Below the pieces are notes generated by a model, which saw only the letters and a list, made by a program, of their open reading frames with translations, was not told the DNA's origin and did not search any database. The position numbers and the translations under genes are program-made. From assembly GCA_027618855.1 (NCBI GenBank), contig JAQCID010000066.1:1-6507 (forward strand): 6,507 nt of DNA. Direction: 5' to 3'. The number at the start of each line of letters is the position of its first letter. Position 1 is the stretch's first letter. Source of the stretch: Bacteroidota bacterium. GTDB lineage: Bacteria > Bacteroidota > Bacteroidia > Flavobacteriales_D > Sanyastnellaceae. Of this stretch, positions 1-6,239 are shown piece by piece.

Positions 1-800
1 TCCTCGTTGTTGTTCTCAATCCGCACACCACGCGCATCATCCGGATGAACTGCTTTTCTGTCTTTAAACCAAGACAACAAAGCGTCAGACAACAATCTCG
101 TATCCGCAACAGGCATGTCGCCAGTACCTAGAATAATTTGGTCAACTTTGTCGTTCGACCTGAAGATGTTTTGAGCTGTCGTAAAGGGCAAGTATGCCAT
201 CTTGTTTTCCCAACGACTCGCAGGATCATCAAAGGTCCCTACAACACGAAATTGAACACCGCCAATTAAGAGATACGTCCCTATGGGATCAATCCCTTCG
301 TACAGGTCTTCAACGACCGTCGCTCCAAGGACAGTAACCTTCGTCTCCTCAGCGACATCACGACTTGAAATATATCTCCCACCCGTAAGCGTTGTATTCT
401 CAAGCATCAGATGATCAGGATCCACGCCTCTTAAAGGGAAATTACTTTGTTTGTCTTCATGCTCCATCACGACCCCCCAAATCCTCACTCTCCTGGAATA
501 TGCATGTACAGTATCCATTTGCTGAAACATTGCATCTACATCAGAGTTGCGAATCTTCACTGGTCTATTTGGCAAATGACCACGATAGGCAAGCTGCGTT
601 CTACCTGCATCCACCCAAATAGAATTCACAGCATCATCACTGAATTGGTTTTGGACGCCATTTTGAAGGCCAAACCCCAACCCTTGCATCACGACTAAAA
701 TAAACACCCCCAAAGCAATCGACAATCCAGTTAAAAAAGTACGCATAGGGTTACTCAGAACCGTATTTGCAATTTCTAACCAAGTATCTCGATTAAACAT
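1..800 (-). CDS. MacB/FtsX-type ABC transporter permease (3' end cut by window edge)
   Basis: This is the membrane subunit of a MacB-like ABC exporter, a family that couples ATP hydrolysis in the cytoplasm to movements of a periplasmic domain. I translated it by hand from the ATG at 800. It stays open for 266 codons to the window edge, so the C-terminal part with the last three membrane helices is missing. Residues 1-20 end in NPMRTFLT, the usual lead-in to the first helix of this family. A hydrophobic helix follows at about 21-42. From about 50 onwards the MacB-type periplasmic core is seen, with GRYIS (141-145), VTVLGATVVEDLY (155-167), DPIGTYLLIGG (171-181) and FRVVGTF (184-190). The start lies three bases after the ATPase stop codon, which suggests translational coupling. 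The family call is strong; the substrate cannot be told from this fragment. Confidence 0.9.
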   Translation of the reverse strand, partial: MFNRDTWLEIANTVLSNPMRTFLTGLSIALGVFILVVMQGLGFGLQNGVQNQFSDDAVNSIWVDAGRTQLAYRGHLPNRPVKIRNSDVDAMFQQMDTVHAYSRRVRIWGVVMEHEDKQSNFPLRGVDPDHLMLENTTLTGGRYISSRDVAEETKVTVLGATVVEDLYEGIDPIGTYLLIGGVQFRVVGTFDDPASRWENKMAYLPFTTAQNIFRSNDKVDQIILGTGDMPVADTRLLSDALLSWFKDRKAVHPDDARGVRIENNNE

Positions 801-803
801 GAG

Positions 804-1469
804 TTAGCTTAAATCAATTAACCCATCAACGAGATGTATCGTCCTGTCACACAGCGCGGCGATGTCATGTTCATGGGTGACGATGATCATCGTAATCCCA
901 TCCGCATTGATCTCAGGCAGCAAGGTCATGACATCACTTGAAGTCACGGAGTCTAGAGCTCCCGTGGGCTCATCTGCAAGAATAACTTTCGGCTGTGCCA
1001 CGAGTGCTCTCGCAATCGCCACTCTCTGTTTCTGCCCACCACTCAATTGGTTAGGCAGATGGGCTGCCCAATCCTCAAGACCTACCTTTTTAAGGTAATC
1101 CATCGCGATTATATTCCTCTTTTTTCTTGGTACACTCTGATAATAAAGAGGAAGAGCGACATTTTCAAGAGCCGTCTTAAAGCCGATTAAATTAAAACTT
1201 TGAAAAACAAAGCCCAACAACTTACTCCTATATTTTGCTGCAGCGCGCTCATTGAGCCCAGACATAGACTCTCCAGAGAGCAAATACTCTCCACTGTCAA
1301 AGCTATCTAGGAGCCCCAATATGTTCAGAAGCGTCGACTTTCCAGAACCCGAAGACCCCATTATCGCTACCATCTCCCCTTTTTTGATGTTACAAGTAAG
1401 GCCTTTTAACACCTCTAACTTCTGAGATCCGGTGACGTATGATTTGCCTATGTTGTTTAATTTTATCAC
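804..1469 (-). CDS. ABC transporter ATP-binding protein, MacB/LolD type
   Basis: This is the cytoplasmic ATPase of a MacB/LolD-family exporter, partner of the permease that follows it. Counting from the GTG at 1469 it has 221 residues, normal for the family. Visible motifs are Walker A GSSGSGKST (38-46), Q-loop Gln90, signature LSGGQ (142-146), Walker B VILADEP with catalytic Glu167 (162-168), D-loop ALDS (171-174) and switch His199. The block ADEPTGALDS is typical of the MacB/LolD branch. An in-frame ATG at 1490 would add seven residues (MEWYLCG). I prefer the GTG because family members begin with a short MIKL-like strand directly before the core, and because a strong -7 promoter match (1473-1481) lies between the two starts. 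A transcript from that promoter could not contain the ATG. Function is sure; the start is about 70% sure. Confidence 0.93.
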   Translation of the reverse strand: MIKLNNIGKSYVTGSQKLEVLKGLTCNIKKGEMVAIMGSSGSGKSTLLNILGLLDSFDSGEYLLSGESMSGLNERAAAKYRSKLLGFVFQSFNLIGFKTALENVALPLYYQSVPRKKRNIIAMDYLKKVGLEDWAAHLPNQLSGGQKQRVAIARALVAQPKVILADEPTGALDSVTSSDVMTLLPEINADGITMIIVTHEHDIAALCDRTIHLVDGLIDLS

Positions 1470-1472
1470 CCC

Positions 1473-1481
1473 GCAAAGATA
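1473..1481 (-). promoter_or_regulatory. Candidate Bacteroidota -7 promoter element for the ABC operon
   Basis: Read on the minus strand, the site is TATCTTTGC, an exact match to the Bacteroidota -7 consensus TAnnTTTG. A poor -33 candidate, TTTTC, lies 18 bases upstream. Only four bases separate the element from the GTG at 1469, so transcription would begin at or within a few bases of the start codon. The consensus match is seen in the sequence; promoter activity is inferred. Confidence 0.55.
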
Positions 1482-1504
1482 CCATTCCACACGCCCTGTG
1501 AAAA

Positions 1505-1540
1505 GTTAAATTCTCTCAACACGTTAAATCGTCTATTAAC
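1505..1540. repeat. Repeated GTTAAAT motif between divergent promoters
   Basis: GTTAAAT occurs at 1505-1511 and 1523-1529, 18 bases apart, and a related inverted copy (TATTAAC) lies at 1534-1540. The cluster sits between the candidate ABC and typA promoters, where a regulator could reach both. The region is AT-rich and the motif is short, so chance is a real possibility. Confidence 0.25.
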
Positions 1541-1554
1541 CACAAAAAAAGTCG

Positions 1555-1563
1555 TACTTTCGC
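1555..1563 (+). promoter_or_regulatory. Candidate -7 promoter element for typA
   Basis: TACTTTCGC differs by one base from TAnnTTTGC, the form seen at the other two candidate promoters in this window. It would give a leader of roughly 40-45 bases before the typA ATG at 1611. No convincing TTTG-like -33 element is seen; the nearest candidate is TTAAC at 1536-1540. This is weaker than the other two promoter calls. Confidence 0.4.
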
Positions 1564-1610
1564 GCGTCCTTAGACGGGCATAAAAAGCGCCCCAATTAAC
1601 TCCACCCACA

Positions 1611-3386
1611 ATGAGCGGAATCAGAAATATTGCCATTATTGCCCACGTTGACCACGGAAAAACTACCCTGGTTGACAAAATCATACACCGTTGTCAAGTC
1701 CTAGACGCACACAAGGTTACTGGAGATCTTATCCTAGACAGCAACGACCTAGAGCGCGAAAGGGGAATTACAATTCTCTCCAAGAATGTAAGTGCGCAAT
1801 GGAAAGGAACGAAAATCAACATCATTGACACACCTGGTCACGCTGATTTCGGTGGAGAAGTTGAAAGGGTTCTTAAAATGGCCGATGCCGTCATTCTTCT
1901 TGTCGATGCATTTGAAGGCGCTATGCCCCAAACACGATTCGTTCTAGGAAAAGCATTAGAGCTAGGTCTCAAGCCCATTGTTGTCGTAAACAAAGTTGAC
2001 AAAGAAAACTGCACTCCTGACATCGTTCAAGAGCAGATTTTTGACTTAATGTTCAATCTTGATGCAACGGAAGAGCAAATAGATTTCCCTACAGTGTATG
2101 GATCGGCTAAAAACAATTGGATGGCGGAAGATTGGCAAAAGCCGACCGACAACATTGATTACCTCCTTGACCTCATCGTTTCGGAAGTTCCAGAGGCTCC
2201 TTTTCATGAAGGGAATCCTCAAATGCAGATTACCTCACTGGACTATTCTAAGTATACTGGAAGAATTGCAATTGGAAGACTTTTCAGAGGGGAGCTACAC
2301 ACGAATCAGGACTACGCACTTTGTACATCCGATGGTGTGAAGAAAATTCGCGCAAAGGAACTGTTCATCTTTTCAGGTTTGGGAAAAGAAAAAGTTGACT
2401 CAATACGAGCGGGTGACATCTGCGCAATTAACGGAATAGAAGGATTCGAAATTGGTGACACCATCTCTGACCTAGAAAATCCTGAGCCCATTGAGCGCAT
2501 TGCAGTTGACGAGCCTACAATGAGTTTGCTTTTCACGATAAATACATCTCCATTCTTAGGCAAAGATGGCGAATACCTTACTTCACGTCACATTCGTGAG
2601 CGCCTGGACATTGAGCTCCAAAAAAATCTTGCATTGCGTGTTGAAGCCACGGACAGTGAGGACAAATGGAATGTCTACGGTCGCGGTATACTTCACCTTT
2701 CTGTACTCATCGAAACCATGCGCAGAGAAGGCTATGAAATGCAGGTCGGCAAACCACAAGTGATCTTTAAGCAAATCGACGGCGCCAAGCATGAACCTTT
2801 CGAACATCTTGTCATCGATGTCCCTGAAGCTGCTGCAGGAAAAGCGACAGAGCTTGTCATGATGCGCAAAGGAATGCTTCAGGTCATGGCACCTAAAGGA
2901 GACCTTCAGCATTTGGAGTTCCGTATCCCCTCACGCGGTTTAATTGGACTTCGAAACCAAATCCTTACGGCGACTTCTGGTGGCGCAATCATGACACACA
3001 GATTCGATGGTTACGACGCTTATGCTGGCGAAATTTCAACGCGTATGTCTGGCTCACTTGTCAGTTCTGAACTGGGACAGGCGAGAGCATATGAAATCGA
3101 CCGTCTTCAAGAACGGGGAACATTTTACATCGATCCAGGCCAGGAAATATATCCAGGCCAAATCGTGGGTGAATCGTCTCGCAACACAGATATGGAAGTC
3201 AATCTCGTCAGAGGAAAGAAACACTCCAATGTGCGGTCTTCTGGTACAGATAAAAGCCTTAAAATTGCCCCTGCAAAGAAAATGTCTCTTGAAGAGTACC
3301 TGGAGTGGATCGCCGAAAGCGAATATCTCGAGATCACTCCAAAGGCATTTAGAGCGCGTAAGATACCGGGCACATATATCCCGTAA
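1611..3386 (+). CDS. typA: Translational GTPase TypA/BipA
   Basis: TypA (BipA) is an EF-G-like GTPase that binds ribosomes and helps assembly or translation under stress and cold. The 591 residues are close to the usual length of about 600. All GTPase motifs are present: G1 AHVDHGKT (11-18), G2 RGITI (51-55), G3 DTPGH (73-77), G4 NKVD (127-130) and G5 GSAK (164-167). They are followed by the beta-barrel domain II (about 205-290), the EF-G domain III-like region (about 300-385), the domain V-like region around SRGLIG (441-446), and the TypA-specific C-terminal domain with SNVRSSGTDK (539-548). The protein ends soon after RARKIPG, without the lysine-rich tail some homologues carry. The ATG at 1611 gives the standard N-terminus, with RNIAIIAHVDHGKTT starting at residue 5. 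It is divergent from the ABC operon and probably co-transcribed with the ATP-grasp gene 33 bases downstream. Confidence 0.97.
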   Translation: MSGIRNIAIIAHVDHGKTTLVDKIIHRCQVLDAHKVTGDLILDSNDLERERGITILSKNVSAQWKGTKINIIDTPGHADFGGEVERVLKMADAVILLVDAFEGAMPQTRFVLGKALELGLKPIVVVNKVDKENCTPDIVQEQIFDLMFNLDATEEQIDFPTVYGSAKNNWMAEDWQKPTDNIDYLLDLIVSEVPEAPFHEGNPQMQITSLDYSKYTGRIAIGRLFRGELHTNQDYALCTSDGVKKIRAKELFIFSGLGKEKVDSIRAGDICAINGIEGFEIGDTISDLENPEPIERIAVDEPTMSLLFTINTSPFLGKDGEYLTSRHIRERLDIELQKNLALRVEATDSEDKWNVYGRGILHLSVLIETMRREGYEMQVGKPQVIFKQIDGAKHEPFEHLVIDVPEAAAGKATELVMMRKGMLQVMAPKGDLQHLEFRIPSRGLIGLRNQILTATSGGAIMTHRFDGYDAYAGEISTRMSGSLVSSELGQARAYEIDRLQERGTFYIDPGQEIYPGQIVGESSRNTDMEVNLVRGKKHSNVRSSGTDKSLKIAPAKKMSLEEYLEWIAESEYLEITPKAFRARKIPGTYIP

Positions 3387-3419
3387 GCACTCCTCAACCT
3401 TCTCTACTTACCTTGCAAT

Positions 3420-4313
3420 ATGTACGATATCGTCGTCCTTACCCAAGCCGAGTATATCAACCCTGAAAAGGTTGATTGGTATGTCCAGCAGGTGCTGGAT
3501 GAAGACAACTATGTCATAGAAGCATTAGCCGCCAGGGGCATGAGTGTCATTAAGAAAGATTGGTCTGACCCCGAATTTGATTGGACCTCAGCCCGCGCAC
3601 TCATGTTTCGTACCACATGGGATTATTTTGAGCGATATGCTGAATTCAAGCCATGGTTGGAAAGTGTGTCAAAAACATGCCTGCTTCTCAACTCTGCTGA
3701 CATCGTTAAGTGGAATATCGACAAGCACTACCTTCAAGACCTTATGACCGCGGGGCTCAACGTAGCACCTACGGAATTCCTAAAGCGCAACACCTCCACT
3801 ACGCTAAAAGCACTCTTTGAAAAAACGGGTTGGACAAAGGCTGTACTTAAACCAGCCATTTCCGGAGGTGCATGGAATACGTATCGCATCAACCCAGACT
3901 CAGCTTCCTCACATGAATCCATCTTTTCAGAACTTATCTCAGAGGAAGATATGCTTTTCCAGGAATTCTTAAATGACATAGAAACATTCGGTGAAATCTC
4001 ACTCATGTTCATGGGCGGGAATTACACGCACGCCGTTCGTAAAATTGCAAAACCAGGCGACTTCAGAGTCCAAGACGATCACGGAGGTCGTGTGGAGGTC
4101 TACGAAGCCTCGATTCAGGAGGTCGAATTTGGTCGTCAGGCACTTGCCGCTTGCCCCTTCAACCCCATCTACGCCCGAGTTGACATTGTCCGTGACAACT
4201 CCGGAAAATTAAGCCTCTGCGAACTTGAACTCATCGAACCCGAACTTTGGTTCCGAAACAACCCGTCAGCAGCAGATGAACTTGCAAAAGCCTGCTTGGA
4301 AGTTCTTCTCTAG
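3420..4313 (+). CDS. ATP-grasp ligase, related to DcsG (O-ureido-serine cyclo-ligase) family
   Basis: This is an ATP-grasp enzyme, expected to activate a carboxylate with ATP and join it to an amine or similar nucleophile. The 297 residues follow the pattern I know from DcsG-like proteins, including the D-cycloserine-forming enzyme. It has FRTTWDYF (63-70) at the end of the N-terminal domain, NSADIVKWNIDKHYL (91-105) with a probable nucleotide-binding Lys102, and VLKPAISGGAWNT (142-154) with Lys144. It then has QEF (181-183), GEISLMF (191-197), HAVRK (204-208), and the metal-binding end with RVDIV (253-257) and ELELIEPELWF (268-278). All core ATP-grasp residues seem present, so it should be active. 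The real substrate is unknown; no other cycloserine pathway gene is visible, so cycloserine synthesis should not be assumed. It sits 33 bases after typA in the same direction and has no promoter match of its own. Confidence 0.85.
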   Translation: MYDIVVLTQAEYINPEKVDWYVQQVLDEDNYVIEALAARGMSVIKKDWSDPEFDWTSARALMFRTTWDYFERYAEFKPWLESVSKTCLLLNSADIVKWNIDKHYLQDLMTAGLNVAPTEFLKRNTSTTLKALFEKTGWTKAVLKPAISGGAWNTYRINPDSASSHESIFSELISEEDMLFQEFLNDIETFGEISLMFMGGNYTHAVRKIAKPGDFRVQDDHGGRVEVYEASIQEVEFGRQALAACPFNPIYARVDIVRDNSGKLSLCELELIEPELWFRNNPSAADELAKACLEVLL

Positions 4314-4348
4314 ATTAAACTAAGAAAAGAATTCATTCAACTTGTTCG

Positions 4349-5233
4349 TTAGAATGGTATTGTACAACTTAGCCAAGGAATACCAAAAACCTCTTCTGAA
4401 GGAATCGCAATTAATGCGTAATCCCAAAGAATATCTCTACTTCGTGAAGCTCTTCTGATTCCCATACTAATAATAGTCACATTATCTGGATTTCCAGAAT
4501 ATGATGACGTTTGGAAAACCTGGTAGTTCTCTGTAATGAGCCATAAATTGCTACTCACTTCAAGCATTGCAGAAACATTCAACATCGTAATGTTATCGCG
4601 ACCATCGCTAAACCCCAAACCACCTGATATAGAAAGGTTTTTTCGCTCATCTCCAAACGTGATATTCGCAAACCCAATTCCAACGGGAGCATCACCCGTA
4701 AAGGGGACCAAAGCAATTCCGCCTGCTGAAACATTTACTTTATCGGACAATTTGCCTCCAAATTTCACAGTGCCTCCTGTCCCGAATGGTGTCATAGACA
4801 TCCCCACAGTAAAATGGTCCGAAACCCCATAGCTGACTTGATTGTAGATTAACCATGCATTTTGATAATAACCTTCACCTTTCTTTAGCTGCAGGCCACT
4901 GGGAGCAAAGAAATATCTTGTTGGCTGCGGATTAATGTCCCCCTTACGGTTGTTACTCAATGTCATTTGCCCTACCTCATCCGCTGAAATATATGTAATA
5001 CTAGAAATATCCGTTTTTGTAATACGCATTTTACCCAGCTCCAAAGTATTGATTAGAAACGTTGATTCATCAATCTCTAACACCTCACCTTCAAACATTC
5101 CACCATTATGTAAAAACAATCTCACATATCTGGTGTTGTGTGTAGCGGCAGATTGAGTGTCTTGCGCAGAAACATCAAAAGTTACAGGAAGTATAAATCC
5201 GGAGATTAGGGTCAATAGCAATAAATATCTCAT
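4349..5233 (-). CDS. Secreted protein with Sm-like N-terminal region and predicted outer-membrane beta-barrel
   Basis: The function is not known. The 294 residues start with a clear signal peptide (hydrophobic residues 3-18, likely cleavage after VSA at 23). Residues 36-80 (VRLFLHNGGMFEGEVLEID, then a second strand set ending KTDISSI) look like a small Sm/SH3-like beta fold, of the kind that reads as a strand-turn-strand with the motif G-x-F-x-G. The rest (about 105-294) starts with NPQPTRYFFAPSG and KKGEGYYQN, then alternates polar and hydrophobic residues with many Gly and aromatic residues, and ends in Phe, as outer-membrane barrels often do. It resembles a Bacteroidota hypothetical family I recall, but this was not searched. 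It has its own candidate promoter. It converges on the ATP-grasp gene with a 35-base gap. Confidence 0.8.
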   Translation of the reverse strand: MRYLLLLTLISGFILPVTFDVSAQDTQSAATHNTRYVRLFLHNGGMFEGEVLEIDESTFLINTLELGKMRITKTDISSITYISADEVGQMTLSNNRKGDINPQPTRYFFAPSGLQLKKGEGYYQNAWLIYNQVSYGVSDHFTVGMSMTPFGTGGTVKFGGKLSDKVNVSAGGIALVPFTGDAPVGIGFANITFGDERKNLSISGGLGFSDGRDNITMLNVSAMLEVSSNLWLITENYQVFQTSSYSGNPDNVTIISMGIRRASRSRDILWDYALIAIPSEEVFGIPWLSCTIPF

Positions 5234-5266
5234 GTGATAAAAGCTTTGTTTTCAATGAAGGTTATC

Positions 5267-5275
5267 GCAAATATA
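5267..5275 (-). promoter_or_regulatory. Candidate Bacteroidota -7 promoter element for the barrel-protein gene
   Basis: On the minus strand the site is TATATTTGC, an exact match to TAnnTTTG. A possible -33 TTG lies 15 bases upstream, slightly closer than usual. The predicted transcript would have a leader of about 30 bases before the ATG at 5233. The site lies in the 68-base gap after the SGNH gene, so the barrel gene can be expressed independently of the acyltransferase pair. Confidence 0.55.
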
Positions 5276-5301
5276 ACATAACAATATACACAACTGAGGG
5301 A

Positions 5302-6234
5302 CTAGTCATTAAACGCCACAGAAACGAGGGTCATCTTTTTCAATTCTTTGGAAAGCCAGACGGAATAACTGGCGGCTCCTTTGTCGACAAGGTGATGGTC
5401 ATCATAATAATGGATTGGTGTTTTTGCGCCTGGCCAATCGTTTCCATCGATGTAAAGCACGTCTGAGAAACAGTCAGGTCTAGGAAACGATTCCTCACAA
5501 AGTTGAGGAGGGTTTAACAGAATGGTATGAGCGCCATTGAGAGAGGCTTTGGCAATCATCCCTCGCAAGATCTCACATGTAGCATCCGACATTTCGACAT
5601 CTACGTCATCACAAATCACAGATTCTATAGGTTCTACATCATTTGCCACGTATCCCAAGCCCTTATAATGATCCTTCGCAATATGCGCGTAGGGAGGGTA
5701 ATCGACACCTAGACGCTCAGCCAACCAGAAATACCCAGCAACAGCCATGTAATAGGGCTCACCCGTTGCCAAGACCATATCTACAATGGGACCACTTTTG
5801 GGTGTGGAAGAATTCACCGCCCAATCCTTTGCAGCTTCCTTATTGACAAGTCCATCGTCAACCCATATTTTAGGGTAGATATCTATGACGAGATAGTGGG
5901 TAGACGTATATTCAAGTGCTACGTCAAGAATATAGGATGAATTTCCAATTCTTTGGCTAGATGAACAAAAGCTAAACCCCTTCAGAGGGTCAAGGTAATG
6001 GGGGTCGACACCTCTATAGCAAGTACTGCTTCCCAAGAAAAGGAAATCTAAGGTGTCTGATTTAGATCTCTCCATTAATTCGGCTGTCTTCATTTTAACC
6101 GCACCGTGCTCAGAACGTTCAGCAATAAAATATGTTTCAATGGATTGAAAATTGAGGGCCGAAGTCCAAAGCAACCCCCACGATATGATTAATGAGCAAA
6201 TGAATAAGAGTATGCGGGAGAGGAAGGAATTCAT
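5302..6234 (-). CDS. Membrane-anchored SGNH/GDSL-hydrolase-like protein (acyltransfer partner of MBOAT)
   Basis: This protein probably works outside the inner membrane with the adjacent MBOAT protein, moving an acetyl or other acyl group to or from a surface polymer, as AlgJ/AlgX or PatB-type proteins do. From the ATG at 6234 it has 310 residues. A signal anchor covers about 7-27. The first conserved block is LFLGSSTCYRGVDP (65-78), with Ser70 as likely nucleophile. The last block is DDHHLVDKGA (278-287), whose DxxH gives Asp278 and His281 as the remaining catalytic candidates. The Gly- and Asn-containing middle blocks of classical SGNH hydrolases are not obvious. A longer reading frame reaches back to 6411, but its first 59 residues overlap the MBOAT coding sequence in another frame, and the chosen ATG directly precedes the membrane anchor. 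The gap to the MBOAT stop is five bases. Confidence 0.8.
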   Translation of the reverse strand: MNSFLSRILLFICSLIISWGLLWTSALNFQSIETYFIAERSEHGAVKMKTAELMERSKSDTLDFLFLGSSTCYRGVDPHYLDPLKGFSFCSSSQRIGNSSYILDVALEYTSTHYLVIDIYPKIWVDDGLVNKEAAKDWAVNSSTPKSGPIVDMVLATGEPYYMAVAGYFWLAERLGVDYPPYAHIAKDHYKGLGYVANDVEPIESVICDDVDVEMSDATCEILRGMIAKASLNGAHTILLNPPQLCEESFPRPDCFSDVLYIDGNDWPGAKTPIHYYDDHHLVDKGAASYSVWLSKELKKMTLVSVAFND

Positions 6235-6239
6235 TTGGC

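Noticed and set aside
392..698. Two overlapping plus-strand reading frames of 76 and 83 codons
   Set aside because: They lie antisense to the ABC permease, whose frame gives clear MacB-type sequence throughout. The plus-strand products look compositionally random.
1576..1592. Possible hairpin GGGC/GCCC in the typA leader
   Set aside because: There are only four base pairs with a nine-base loop, too weak to claim a regulatory structure.
1466..1684. Minus-strand 72-codon frame across the divergent promoter region
   Set aside because: It overlaps the typA N-terminus antisense and the ABC start in another frame, and it would span both candidate promoters.
2583..2912. Minus-strand 109-codon frame inside typA
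   Set aside because: It is a shadow of a fully conserved TypA coding region, with no start signal or recognisable motif.
3133..3160. Direct repeat ATCCAGGCCA, two copies 18 bases apart inside typA
   Set aside because: It encodes the in-frame protein pattern DPGQ/YPGQ in a conserved TypA segment, so coding constraint explains it.
3007..3519. Plus-strand 170-codon frame spanning the typA end and the ATP-grasp start
   Set aside because: It overlaps two well-supported genes in a different frame, and its product has no recognisable domain.
5236..5266. Possible stem GATAA/TTATC in the leader of the barrel-protein gene
   Set aside because: A five-pair AT-rich stem with a 21-base loop is expected by chance in such sequence.
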